NCBI GenBank assembly: GCA_963605415.1
Contig: CAVCUL010000006.1
Span: forward strand, 1-64,000
Source of the DNA: CAG-217 sp963605415
GTDB taxonomy: Bacteria > Bacillota > Clostridia > Oscillospirales > Acutalibacteraceae
Length of the DNA: 64,000 bases
Reading direction: 5' to 3'
A program made the position numbers and the translations under genes. Of this stretch, positions 1 through 7,954 are shown in pieces (position 1 is the first letter of the stretch; every line of letters starts with the position of its first letter). A model generated the notes under the pieces. It had not been told where the DNA came from. It was given only the letters and a program-made list of their open reading frames with translations, and ran no database searches.

Positions 1-110
1 TATCTTTGTCCCCCTTGCAAAGGGTGACTCCCCACGGTGTGGGGAGATGTCGCGAAGCGACAGAGGGGACGGGCGCCCGTGAGGCGAATGCGGCGTAGCC
101 GCAGGGGGAT
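1..110. repeat. Intergenic palindromic repeat, copy 1 of an inverted pair
   Basis: This gene-free stretch holds a GC-rich palindrome (CCCCAC/GTGGGG near 33-46) and a second small stem around GTCGCGAAGCGAC. About 75 bases of it reappear in inverted orientation at 4646-4720, so the pair brackets the LRR, glycosylase-like and XRE genes. It may extend left of the window. No coding potential is apparent. Confidence 0.7.
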
Positions 111-136
111 TGGCGGGCGGCAATTGCAAGAATATA

Positions 137-3100
137 TTACTTCTTGGTCGTCACGCTCTTGGCCTTACTCCAGCCGGAATAGAGTTTTACACTCTTGCCA
201 CCGATTTTCACGGTTTTATAAGTGCGCACGCGCACATAATACTTCTTCTTGGCAGACAGCTTGCTGACAGACTTAGAAGTAGTCTTATTTTTGCTGATCG
301 TTACAGTTTTGTTGCCTTTTTTGAAGTTCTTATCCGTACTGTACTGCACCTGATACCCGGTGGTTTGGGTGGCCTGCTTTTTCCAGGTGACCTTAAAGCC
401 TTTCTTGGCGGCGGTCACTTTGGAAACACTGGTGCCCTTGGGGTTGATATTGTAAGTCAGGCTCTTTGTCCCGCTGTAATTGCCCTTTAAGGTCACTTTC
501 ACGGTATAACGGCCTACATTTTTGCAGCCGCTGCTGTACGATACGGTATAGTCCGTACCCTTTTTCAGGGTCTTGCCCTTGCTGTCTTTTACGGTCACCG
601 TGGGCTGCTTGACTTTGCCATCATAGGTATAGTTGACTGCACTAAGAGTGGCTGTTTTCGCCTTTGCGATCACCTGGGTGTTGCGTACGGCGCCGCATTG
701 ATCGCATACTTCATAACTGCGGCCATCAGCACTCCAAGTGGCCGGTTGCACCTTGGTGCGGTACACATGCACTTCAGGTGCCGGCTCCTGCGCCTGCCAT
801 ACTGCATACAGCGTGGTGTTCTGCTGCAAAGTGTAAGCGTCACCGGCACGGTATGCAGGGGTGCCACCCTGCCGATCGGCCCAACCCTGGAACACATAGC
901 CGCTCTTGCGGGGCACAACGGTGCTCAACTTCACCTGTGTGCCACCTGCGGCTGTTTGGCTGGCCGGTACCGGAATGCCCTGGTCGGTGCTGTAATGCAG
1001 CGTATAGTTTTCTGCGGCCTTTTGCCACACAGCGTACAGGGTCGCGCTCTCGTCCGCTGTGTATCGGTCGCCCGGTTGGTAATTCGCCGCGCCGTCGGCC
1101 GTAGTGGACCAACCGGCAAATATATACCCGCTGCGCCGGGGTTCTCGGGTGGTCAGCGTCAGATCATCCCCCAGCACCTTGCGCTCTGCGGCCGGTGCGT
1201 CCGTGCCGCCATTGGCGTCATAAGTGACTGGGAACATCAACCGCACATGGGTCAGCGGATCCATTGCGGTTTCGTCCACCTGCAACTTGGGCCACAGGTT
1301 CTCATAACTGCCGTCTACCAACAGGCCGGTCAACCGACGGCACTTATTAAAGGCCTTGGCACCGATGGTCAGTTGTGGCCCCCCATCGGAAATGCGCACC
1401 TCTTTTAACCGTGCGCAGTTGTCAAAAGCCTCGTTACCAATGTAAGTCACATTGGGCAGGGATATAGTTTCCAAATTGGTACAGTTGTCAAAGGCCTCGG
1501 CACCAATATAAGTCACATTGGGCAGAGATATGGTTTCCAGATTGGTACAGCTGGCAAAGGCCTCGGCACCAATATAAGTCACATTGGGCAACGATATGGT
1601 TTCCAGATTGGTACAATCGGCAAACACCCGCGCCTCTAACCGTGTCACCTGCGACAGATCGATATTTTTAAGCGGTTTTTTCGGTGGTATATACACAATG
1701 GACTGCAAGTCCTTAGTCAGCACTACACCGTCTTGCACAGCATACTTGGCATTATCCGGCGCAATGCGGATCGTCTCCAAACTCGGCGCACTTTTTAAAT
1801 ATTGAAAATATGACGCCGGTCCACTATAATTGGAAATATCCAGTTCTTGCAAGGCCAGGCAATTTTCGAACGCATTTTCAAAATACTGCAAATTAGGTGT
1901 AACTACTTGCTGCAATGCTGTACAGTTGGCAAAAGCGTCATACCTAATCGTTTTGACTTCCGGCAAACGAATGGTCTTTAGATGCGTACAATTTTCAAAG
2001 GTACTATCACATAATTCTACAATGCTGCTCACATCCACCTTTTCCAATGCGATACAGCCAGAAAAAGCACCTGGCTGACCCAAAATTCTCTGAGCAAGCG
2101 GCAGCTTTGCTTCTTTCAGCGCAAGACAATCTTGAAACGCTCCGGAGCCCACTCCAACTACCTGTGGCAAATCAATCGCCGTTAAACTCTTGCAACCATT
2201 AAACGCGTTCTCTCCTATACCATAGGCGACAGGCAGTGAAATTTGCTGTAAAGCAGAACAGCCGCGAAAGGCACTTACACCAATGCTTGTTGCATTGGGC
2301 AGATCCACATTAACCAACCCGTCACAATAACTGTAAGCGCCAGCAGATATCTCCGTCGTATCCGGATTTAAAACATTTTTCACCGCAGTTGAACTAAAAG
2401 CATAAGCACCAATACTCGTTACATTCGGCACATTCACTGTTTCCAAAGCAGAACAACCACGAAAAGCTCCATAGGGTATTACTGTAATATTGGTAAATGA
2501 CACGGATTTTAACGCACGGCACCCGTCAAAAACATTTGAAGCTACAGTCGTCAGTTTCGGAAAATTTGCCTGTTCCAAAGAACTGCACCATTGAAAGCTA
2601 CCGAAATACTCGTAGCTTGGATCACCCCACGAATTAGTTGTCTCTATCCGGCTGAGCGTTTTTTCCAAATTCGGCATATTAACACTTTGCAGTGCAGTAC
2701 ACTTGTAAAAAACGCCCGGAGACAGAACCGTGATCTTCGGAAAATCCACCTGTTGCAGGGCTATGCAATTCACGAAAGCAAACTCACCCATGTTCGTCAC
2801 ATTCGGTGCATTCACTTTTGTTAATTTTTTGCATTCATAAAATGCGCGCTTACCGATGTCTGTTACACCGGGGAGATCCGCTTCAATCAAATCACTTTTG
2901 CTTTCAAAAGTATTATCTGCTATACTTGTAATCTGCGCTCCGGCCTCCACTCGCACAATGCCGCTGGGCCAATCTGCAGATCTGGTCACTACTCCGCTAC
3001 CCTCGATCTTTAACACGCCGGTGGCAGAGTCAAAAGTCCAGGTGGCGCTGGAGCCGCAAGTGCCGCTGGCGGTTGTGGCGGCATACGCCGTACCCGGCAA

Positions 3101-3157
3101 CGCAAAGGCCGCCAATAACAAACTGACGGACAAGAAAAGACTCCATATCCTCTTCAT
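137..3157 (-). CDS. Secreted leucine-rich-repeat (BspA/LRR_5) surface protein
   Basis: The 1006-residue product starts at the ATG preceded by GAAAGGAG; an in-frame extension upstream lacks a ribosome site. Residues 1-26 form a signal peptide ending in a TAYA-like cleavage site. Residues of about 50-640 are BspA-type leucine-rich repeats (C..L..I.LP.V..IG..AF pattern). Two Listeria-Bacteroides (InlB B) repeats follow at about 642-712 and 717-787, each ending LYAVWQ. A Lys/Thr-rich C-terminal part of about 170 residues has a YTYDGK.KQP motif and a fibronectin III-like end. No LPXTG signal is seen, so attachment is unclear. Such proteins usually mediate adhesion or surface display, which is inferred here. 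It lies 23 bp downstream of the glycosylase-like gene and may be cotranscribed with it. Confidence 0.85.
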   Translation of the reverse strand: MKRIWSLFLSVSLLLAAFALPGTAYAATTASGTCGSSATWTFDSATGVLKIEGSGVVTRSADWPSGIVRVEAGAQITSIADNTFESKSDLIEADLPGVTDIGKRAFYECKKLTKVNAPNVTNMGEFAFVNCIALQQVDFPKITVLSPGVFYKCTALQSVNMPNLEKTLSRIETTNSWGDPSYEYFGSFQWCSSLEQANFPKLTTVASNVFDGCRALKSVSFTNITVIPYGAFRGCSALETVNVPNVTSIGAYAFSSTAVKNVLNPDTTEISAGAYSYCDGLVNVDLPNATSIGVSAFRGCSALQQISLPVAYGIGENAFNGCKSLTAIDLPQVVGVGSGAFQDCLALKEAKLPLAQRILGQPGAFSGCIALEKVDVSSIVELCDSTFENCTHLKTIRLPEVKTIRYDAFANCTALQQVVTPNLQYFENAFENCLALQELDISNYSGPASYFQYLKSAPSLETIRIAPDNAKYAVQDGVVLTKDLQSIVYIPPKKPLKNIDLSQVTRLEARVFADCTNLETISLPNVTYIGAEAFASCTNLETISLPNVTYIGAEAFDNCTNLETISLPNVTYIGNEAFDNCARLKEVRISDGGPQLTIGAKAFNKCRRLTGLLVDGSYENLWPKLQVDETAMDPLTHVRLMFPVTYDANGGTDAPAAERKVLGDDLTLTTREPRRSGYIFAGWSTTADGAANYQPGDRYTADESATLYAVWQKAAENYTLHYSTDQGIPVPASQTAAGGTQVKLSTVVPRKSGYVFQGWADRQGGTPAYRAGDAYTLQQNTTLYAVWQAQEPAPEVHVYRTKVQPATWSADGRSYEVCDQCGAVRNTQVIAKAKTATLSAVNYTYDGKVKQPTVTVKDSKGKTLKKGTDYTVSYSSGCKNVGRYTVKVTLKGNYSGTKSLTYNINPKGTSVSKVTAAKKGFKVTWKKQATQTTGYQVQYSTDKNFKKGNKTVTISKNKTTSKSVSKLSAKKKYYVRVRTYKTVKIGGKSVKLYSGWSKAKSVTTKK
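1432..1627 (-). repeat. Three 66-bp tandem repeats inside the LRR gene
   Basis: Three nearly identical 66-bp units encode successive 22-residue repeats with the core NLETISLPNVTYIG. The shared GTCACATTGGGCA anchor begins at 1446, 1512 and 1578. Neighbouring repeats are far more diverged, so these look like a recent amplification. Confidence 0.8.
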
Positions 3158-3180
3158 AAACAAGCGCTCCTTTCTATGCT

Positions 3181-4014
3181 CTACTTCTGCGCGCACAGGT
3201 CGCTTAAGCAGCAATCCTTGCACGCGCGGTTTTTCCCATTACACATATTGCCGTAGCCAATGGCGCAATAGCTCCAAAGGATATAATCCGCCTGGGCCGG
3301 ACCGTAGTTGCTCTTACTGCGATCGGCCACACGGCGCACCAGGTTATACACCTCTTCTAACTCCGGCAGCGGCTGATTGAAGAACTGCAACCGCTCACTG
3401 CCCAGCAGGCGGCACAAGTGGCGGTCCGGCTTGGGAATATCATAGCCCAAATTGCGCAAATACTCACAGGCCAGCGCCGTGCCGATCTGGGCCAATTTAT
3501 ACCCATCCTCCGGCTTGCCGTGGGCAATAGCCTGCACCAGCGGCCAAAAATCCGCGCCGTTTGCGCTCATTTTTGCGTACTTTGCAGGCAAATTCGCTGC
3601 GTTGTTATCGAAGTACCGAAAATTCTCCTCAACTGCCTGAATTTGCCGTTTTTTGAAGCGGAAACACACTTGATTTCTTTCAAATGCAACTGGCAGATCC
3701 TGCTTGTTATCCAAATAGGCTTCCAGCGCTTTATCCACATTTCGCAGCCGCCCGGTTTGCAGGTCCGCATCATGGGCGACGCAGCGCCAATCCATACTAT
3801 TACTGAGTATGGCATAAGTCATAGCCCGAATAAAGTCCATTGTTTCCAGTTCCATGGGTTCGCCGCTTTTTCTGCGCTGCACCTGGTGGCAAATGTAGGT
3901 ATTCTCCCACCGTGCCGCCGGAATGTCGGCGCATTTTTCATTGACCCACTGCTCCATCTCCGGCAACTTCCTTGCCAACAGATCACATCGGCGCAGGTCC
4001 ACATTATTCTCCAT
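3181..4014 (-). CDS. Distant HhH-GPD / endonuclease III-like Fe-S protein
   Basis: This 277-residue protein ends in C258-x6-C265-x2-C268-x5-C274, which is exactly the [4Fe-4S] spacing of endonuclease III/MutY DNA glycosylases. Ahead of it is a segment reading IPKPDRHLCRLLG, which resembles the region around the catalytic Asp of HhH-GPD glycosylases. The rest is poorly conserved, and I do not see a clean LPGVG..TA hairpin. It may therefore be a divergent base-excision glycosylase or a non-catalytic relative. The start has an AAGGGGGA ribosome site. Transcription comes from a consensus promoter (4075-4103) overlapped by palindromes that the divergent XRE gene probably recognises. Function is inferred from the cluster motif only. 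Confidence 0.6.
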   Translation of the reverse strand: MENNVDLRRCDLLARKLPEMEQWVNEKCADIPAARWENTYICHQVQRRKSGEPMELETMDFIRAMTYAILSNSMDWRCVAHDADLQTGRLRNVDKALEAYLDNKQDLPVAFERNQVCFRFKKRQIQAVEENFRYFDNNAANLPAKYAKMSANGADFWPLVQAIAHGKPEDGYKLAQIGTALACEYLRNLGYDIPKPDRHLCRLLGSERLQFFNQPLPELEEVYNLVRRVADRSKSNYGPAQADYILWSYCAIGYGNMCNGKNRACKDCCLSDLCAQK

Positions 4015-4047
4015 CCAATTCCCCCTTAAAACTTTCTTCGCTCTTGC

Positions 4048-4070
4048 TTATCAAACAAATTGTTTGATAA
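4048..4070. promoter_or_regulatory. Perfect 23-bp palindromic operator
   Basis: Arms TTATCAAACAA and TTGTTTGATAA flank a single central A. The site lies just downstream of the minus-strand -10, where a bound repressor would block initiation. Confidence 0.75.
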
Positions 4071-4074
4071 CTTG

Positions 4075-4103
4075 ATTATAGCAAACAAAATGTTTGGTGT
4101 CAA
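4075..4103 (-). promoter_or_regulatory. Consensus sigma-A promoter of the glycosylase-like gene
   Basis: On the minus strand there is a perfect TTGACA (4103-4098), a 17-bp spacer and a perfect TATAAT (4080-4075). The spacer carries a second palindrome, CAAACA-AAA-TGTTTG, at 4082-4096. Confidence 0.8.
4082..4096. promoter_or_regulatory. Second XRE operator inside the promoter spacer
   Basis: CAAACA and TGTTTG arms flank AAA. The arms match the core of the 4048-4070 palindrome. The position between -35 and -10 implies repression of the minus-strand gene. Confidence 0.75.
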
Positions 4104-4111
4104 TTAGACAG

Positions 4112-4131
4112 CAAACATTTTGTTTTATAAT
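4112..4131 (+). promoter_or_regulatory. Third operator overlapping the XRE gene's own -10
   Basis: CAAACA-TTT-TGTTTT (4112-4126) is a one-mismatch copy of the operator. It abuts TATAAT at 4126-4131, which serves the plus-strand XRE gene, so autoregulation is likely. Confidence 0.65.
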
Positions 4132-4147
4132 GTGCGTGGTGATGTGA

Positions 4148-4384
4148 ATGGATTACAAAAAGCGCCTATACGACCTGCGCACGGATAACGACTTAAAACA
4201 GACGGATATTGCCGCTGTGCTGAAGATCACCGGCCAGGCCTACGGTATGTACGAGAACGGCAAGCGAGGGCTGCCCATTGAGCACCTGATCACCCTGTGC
4301 CGCTACTACGGAGTCAGCAGCGACTACATTCTGGGGCTGACGGACTGCAAAATCCTCGGCACACACAAAAACACCGACCAGTAA
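4148..4384 (+). CDS. XRE-family HTH regulator (cassette 1)
   Basis: The 78-residue protein is a single Cro/C1-type helix-turn-helix domain (residues about 5-65) ending in YYGVSSDYILGLTD, typical of small XRE repressors. The recognition helix region reads KITGQAYGMYENGKR. The gene is divergent from the glycosylase-like gene. The 133-bp gap holds three related CAAACA-N3-TGTTTG palindromes, so this protein probably represses both itself and the neighbour. A ribosome site GTGGTGAT precedes the ATG. The stop codon lies inside a terminator hairpin. A paralogue of the same layout is at 42051-42278. Confidence 0.85.
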   Translation: MDYKKRLYDLRTDNDLKQTDIAAVLKITGQAYGMYENGKRGLPIEHLITLCRYYGVSSDYILGLTDCKILGTHKNTDQ

Positions 4385-4418
4385 CAACCTATGGTTGCGG
4401 GTCGGTGTTTGTTTTTTG
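4369..4418 (+). terminator. Intrinsic terminator overlapping the XRE stop codon
   Basis: AAACACCGACC (4369-4379) pairs with GGTCGGTGTTT (4400-4410), with an inner CAACC/GGTTG stem, followed by a T-rich run. Confidence 0.8.
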
Positions 4419-4423
4419 TTTAT

Positions 4424-4811
4424 TGCGGCGGGAGCAAGCCCCCGCCCGACGATCGTTTTGGCCTTTTGTGCGGTGCGATGAAGGCATCGCACCCTACAAA
4501 ACTCAATTCAACAAATCAATAAAATAACCGGTAGGGGCGGATAGCATCCGCCCGCCAAAACTCTACAAGAGATAGAGACCATCGTAGGGCCCGATGCCCA
4601 CATCGGGCCGTAATCCCTCAGTCACTTCGTGACAGCACCTAACTGGTGCCCGTCCCCTCTGTCGCTGCGCGACATCTCCCCACACAGTGGGGAGTCGCCC
4701 TTTACAAGGGAGCCGAAGATATCGTAACCGATTTGCCTCCCTTGCAAAGGGAGGTGGCAACGCCATAGGCGTTGACGGAGGGATTGGCCGAAGGCAAAGG
4801 CAACTCCACCC
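4424..4811. repeat. Cluster of intergenic hairpin repeats
   Basis: This gene-free stretch carries several imperfect palindromes: 4425-4449 (GGCGGGAGCAAGCCCCCGCC), 4469-4498 (GGTGCGAT/ATCGCACC), 4531-4556 (GTAGGGGCGGAT body) and 4583-4612 (GTAGGGCCCGAT body). It also holds the inverted partner of the 1-110 repeat at 4646-4720 and a CCTCCCTTGCAAAGGGAGG element near 4736-4790. Each type recurs elsewhere in the window. Confidence 0.75.
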
Positions 4812-5291
4812 TCACCCCTTAATAATATCCGCCGGGGTGACAGGCAGGGCCTGCTGCAAGGCGGACAGGGGCAGCTCCACCTGGGCGCCCACCCGCCCGG
4901 CAGAGAAGAAGATGGTGTCATACGCCGCCGCGGTTTGGTGGATATAGGTGGGGAACTGCTTTTTCATTCCAATGGGCGAGCAGCCGCCGTGCACATAGCC
5001 GGTGCGGGGCAGCAACTCCTTTTGGGGCAGCATTTCTACCGCCTTTTCGCCGCAGGCGCGGGCCGCTTTCTTCAGGTCCAGTTCTTCTGCCACCGGCACC
5101 ATAAACACAAAGAAGCCGCCGCTTTTGCCCCGGGTCACCAGAGTCTTAAACACCCGGTCCGGGTCCTGGCCCAGCAGCCGGGCCACCTCCACGCCGTTCA
5201 CAGTGGAATTGTCATAGGCGTAGTGGTTATAGGCCAGCTTTTTGCTGTCCAGCACCCGCATCACATTGGTTTTCAGTTCCTTTTTTGCCAT
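4812..5291 (-). CDS. ybaK: YbaK/EbsC-type Cys-tRNA(Pro) deacylase
   Basis: The 159-residue protein matches the YbaK family in length and in the segments DPDRVFKTLV, F.FMVPV.EELDLKKAA and GYVHGGCSPIGMKK. The conserved Lys of the FKTL segment is the family's key residue. The family hydrolyses mischarged Cys-tRNA(Pro) in the cytoplasm, keeping proline codons accurate. It lies 14 bp downstream of the DUF2804 gene on the same strand and is probably cotranscribed. The ribosome site is weak (AAGTGAC), which fits translation from a polycistronic message. Confidence 0.9.
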   Translation of the reverse strand: MAKKELKTNVMRVLDSKKLAYNHYAYDNSTVNGVEVARLLGQDPDRVFKTLVTRGKSGGFFVFMVPVAEELDLKKAARACGEKAVEMLPQKELLPRTGYVHGGCSPIGMKKQFPTYIHQTAAAYDTIFFSAGRVGAQVELPLSALQQALPVTPADIIKG

Positions 5292-5305
5292 CTTTTGTCA
5301 CTTTC

Positions 5306-6331
5306 TCAGTATTTATTATGCACTTTCTCCGCAAAGCAGAGGAAGTCCTTCAGCACCACCTTGGTGCCATCGTCCAGCACGGCGGTGCCACTCATACGGC
5401 CAAACACCTGGTGCTGGTCAGAGCAGATCAGCTTCACATCCAGCAGCGCCGCCCGGTCGATAATGGGCACAAAGTCCATCTCAAACCGGCCGTCCGAGGA
5501 AGTGAACTTCCAGGGGTCCGTGTAATTATCGCTGATCAGGAAGGTCACATCGTCCAGCTTATGCCCCACCCCGTCATAGAACAATATGTTCTCAGATGCA
5601 GCGGAGGTGTCGCCAAAGCCGTAGCCGATATTAAAACCAAAGCGGTGGCCGTCCACCGTGCCGGAGCCGGAGCCCCAGTACCAGGTGTTATCATAGGTCC
5701 ACACGCCGCGGCCCCAGTCCAAAGCGCCGTAGTCCGTAGCCGGGTCAAAGGTATAAATTTTGCCGTCGAACTCCACCTTGCCCCGGGCGCGCATACAGTT
5801 GATCTTCTGATTATAATAGAACGCGTGGGGATCTTCCAGCCAGGGCGTGGCGATCACCATGGTGTCCTGGGGCGGGTCCTCTAAGAAGATCTGCGCCCGC
5901 AGGGGCTTGCCGTTGTAGAAATTCTTAAAATGGCACTTGATCTCCCGCTGCTCAAAATTCAGATTAAACTGCATACCCAGCTTTTTGTCACAGTAGCGGA
6001 TACTGCCGCCGGAGGACACGGTGGGCATATGCAGCTTGCCCATGGGAAAGGCGTTCAAAATGGTCTCCGTGTGCTCAAAAGCGTTCTTAAAGTCCAAAAA
6101 AGTCACAGACTGCAAGCCGATATACCCGTCATCCGACAGGGTAAAGCACACGCCAAAGTCCCCGGAGGGCGACAGCACCGAGTAGTAGTCCCACTCCTTA
6201 ATGCGAGTGGGGCGCTTCTTAATATCCGCCCGGCTGTACAGCTGCAACGGCCGCCGAGACCAGCCCGGCTCCTGCAAAATCCCATCCGGCCCCAGCAGCG
6301 GCTGGGTGGTGGTCACCTCATGATTACGCAT
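5306..6331 (-). CDS. DUF2804 domain protein
   Basis: The 341-residue protein has the family's landmark stretch YDNTWYWGSGSG followed by FGFNIGYGFGD. The family has no settled function; its fold is thought to be lipocalin-like, related to tocopherol-cyclase-type proteins. No signal peptide or membrane segment is seen. The chosen ATG has AAGGGGGA seven bases upstream; an ATG six codons earlier has no such site. A promoter lies at 6385-6413. It heads a two-gene unit with ybaK. Confidence 0.85.
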   Translation of the reverse strand: MRNHEVTTTQPLLGPDGILQEPGWSRRPLQLYSRADIKKRPTRIKEWDYYSVLSPSGDFGVCFTLSDDGYIGLQSVTFLDFKNAFEHTETILNAFPMGKLHMPTVSSGGSIRYCDKKLGMQFNLNFEQREIKCHFKNFYNGKPLRAQIFLEDPPQDTMVIATPWLEDPHAFYYNQKINCMRARGKVEFDGKIYTFDPATDYGALDWGRGVWTYDNTWYWGSGSGTVDGHRFGFNIGYGFGDTSAASENILFYDGVGHKLDDVTFLISDNYTDPWKFTSSDGRFEMDFVPIIDRAALLDVKLICSDQHQVFGRMSGTAVLDDGTKVVLKDFLCFAEKVHNKY

Positions 6332-6384
6332 AAATGAATCCCCCTTCATAATGCAAAAAAGTGTATGGTTCGGTCAACAATATC

Positions 6385-6413
6385 ATCCTACCACAAACGG
6401 CAGCCATTTGCAA
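6385..6413 (-). promoter_or_regulatory. Promoter of the DUF2804-ybaK unit
   Basis: On the minus strand there is TTGCAA, a 17-bp spacer, then TAGGAT. It sits about 55 bp ahead of the start codon. Confidence 0.5.
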
Positions 6414-6420
6414 CGGGTAT

Positions 6421-6927
6421 TCAGTATTCGATCCCACGCCGGGCCGGTGCGCCGGTATCAAAGGGGTGGCGCTCCTTGGTCATACAAGTAATATAGTCGC
6501 ACAGGGGTGCCAAGTCCGGCGGCAGGCTGTGGCCGGTCAAAATAATCTCGCAATCCCGGCCCCGCTGCTGCAAAAAGTCCATCAAACCCTGCCGAGGCAG
6601 CAGCTCACCGGCAAAGGCGTCTGCTCCCTCGTCCAGCACCACCAAAAAGCAGTTCCGGGCAATATCTGCCGCCTGCACCAGCAGTCGGGCATAGTCCTCT
6701 TCCAAAGCTGTCCGCTTCTTTTCCGTCATCGGACAAAATAGCTGAAATTGCTCCCGAGGGAACAAGCATTCCACACCCAGTTGTATCAAGGCCTCCACCT
6801 CACTGGAAGAACCATCCTTGTAAAACGACACAAAGAGCACCTGTTCGCCGGCACCCGCCGCACGAACCGCCGCACCTACAGCCGCCGTGGTCTTGCCCTT
6901 ACCGTCGCCGTAATAAAACTCGATCAT
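6421..6927 (-). CDS. cobO: Cob(I)yrinic acid / cobalamin adenosyltransferase
   Basis: The 168-residue protein begins with the P-loop GDGKGKTT (residues 7-14) and ends in the signature RRGIEY, both diagnostic of the BtuR/CobO family. The family transfers the adenosyl group of ATP to cob(I)alamin or its precursors. VVLDEG around the middle is the Walker B-like segment. I chose the second Met as start because GGAGGTGG lies five bases upstream. There are no other cobalamin genes nearby, so a salvage role is more likely than a place in a de novo operon. Confidence 0.88.
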   Translation of the reverse strand: MIEFYYGDGKGKTTAAVGAAVRAAGAGEQVLFVSFYKDGSSSEVEALIQLGVECLFPREQFQLFCPMTEKKRTALEEDYARLLVQAADIARNCFLVVLDEGADAFAGELLPRQGLMDFLQQRGRDCEIILTGHSLPPDLAPLCDYITCMTKERHPFDTGAPARRGIEY

Positions 6928-7046
6928 ATAGACCACCTCCATTTTTTAGTATACGCCGTTGCAGTCGATATGTAAAGAAAATCCACGGTATAAAGCCAAA
7001 AAATTTGCAGTTCCACGGAGCGTGGACAACTTCCACCGCCCGCCTG

Positions 7047-7075
7047 TTGCAAAGGTTCGCCCTTTCTGCTACAAT
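7047..7075 (+). promoter_or_regulatory. Promoter of the HTH-membrane protein gene
   Basis: TTGCAA (7047-7052), a 17-bp spacer and TACAAT (7070-7075). Confidence 0.6.
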
Positions 7076-7129
7076 ACAATCGTAAACAAGGGAAAGGAGA
7101 GCGGGAGCCGCGGCCCCCGCACCGCAGAT

Positions 7130-7819
7130 ATGGATGCAAAAGAGATCGGGCGCACCATCAGCACCCACCGCAAGGCGCTGGGACTGACCCAAATGCAGCT
7201 GGCAGCACAGCTACAGGTCAGCAACCGCACCGTCTCCAAATGGGAGAACGGCGACGGCTTTCCGGATGTTTCGCTGCTGCCGGGACTGGCCGCTGCCCTG
7301 GATATTACCATTGACGAGCTGCTTACCGGGGAAGTACCGGCGCAAATCCAGCAGAGTGTCAGCGCCGCAGAGGCTCGCCGTGCCCAAGGCCGCTACCAGG
7401 TGGCCAAGATCGTGGCCGGAGCACTGCTGGTGGCGGGCAGCGTAATCGGGCTGATCACCGAGGTGCGGCTGTTTTGGGTCAAGCCCTTTTATATGTTTAT
7501 TGAGATTTATCTGCTGGTGCTGGCCTTTGTGCTGGTAGTGATCGGCGCCATGGTCTTTCTCATCGGGCTGGTGCGCTACCGCACGGAGGTGCAGCACCTG
7601 GGCACAGCCAACCGGGTAGAGGCCCTGGTTGCTTTGGCGGCTGCCGGACTGTTCCCCCTCTTTACCGTGCTGCGCTTTCTCCACGCCTACACCCGACCGG
7701 GCATGGCGGTATTCATCGTGCTGCTGGCGGCAGCGGCGGGGTTGTGGGTCTGGCGGCTGGCGCTGGACTGCAAAAAGCTACGGTCAGAAAAAGCCACTCG
7801 TAAAGCAGAGAAGGACTGA
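7130..7819 (+). CDS. XRE HTH regulator fused to a four-helix membrane domain
   Basis: The 229-residue protein has an XRE domain at residues 5-65 (LTQMQLAAQLQVSNRTVSKWENG). Hydrophobic segments follow at about 91-112, 121-149, 165-186 and 191-212, then a short basic tail. Such HTH-membrane proteins are common in Clostridia; their membrane part may sense envelope signals, but the ligand is unknown. The ATG is chosen because upstream in-frame codons cover the promoter. The nearest good ribosome site (AAAGGAG) is about 30 bases upstream, so translation may be weak. Confidence 0.8.
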   Translation: MDAKEIGRTISTHRKALGLTQMQLAAQLQVSNRTVSKWENGDGFPDVSLLPGLAAALDITIDELLTGEVPAQIQQSVSAAEARRAQGRYQVAKIVAGALLVAGSVIGLITEVRLFWVKPFYMFIEIYLLVLAFVLVVIGAMVFLIGLVRYRTEVQHLGTANRVEALVALAAAGLFPLFTVLRFLHAYTRPGMAVFIVLLAAAAGLWVWRLALDCKKLRSEKATRKAEKD

Positions 7820-7845
7820 TTTTGTCAAAAAATCAGAAATGGCTA

Positions 7846-7874
7846 TTGATTTGGCGGTCACTTTCCAGTATAAT
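7846..7874 (+). promoter_or_regulatory. Promoter ahead of the DUF1846 gene
   Basis: TTGATT, a 17-bp spacer and TATAAT. A terminator-like hairpin begins about 12 bases after the -10. Confidence 0.65.
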
Positions 7875-7885
7875 GTGTAAGTACA

Positions 7886-7916
7886 GACGGTTGTACAGGC
7901 GTACAGCCGTTTTTCT
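7886..7916 (+). terminator. Terminator-like hairpin directly after the promoter start site
   Basis: ACGGTTGTAC pairs with GTACAGCCGT (one G-U pair) and is followed by TTTTT. It could end the upstream HTH transcript or attenuate the DUF1846 transcript. Confidence 0.65.
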
Positions 7917-7954
7917 TATTTTTTAATATCGCGCTGATCGTAAGTTGAGGGACT

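Noticed and set aside
664..1408. Plus-strand reading frames opposite the LRR gene
   Set aside because: They are antisense shadows of a long, well-supported gene with signal peptide and repeats, and lack ribosome sites.
4563..4947. Short frames in the intergenic repeat cluster
   Set aside because: They are built from repeat sequence, with Pro/Arg-rich nonsense composition and no ribosome sites.
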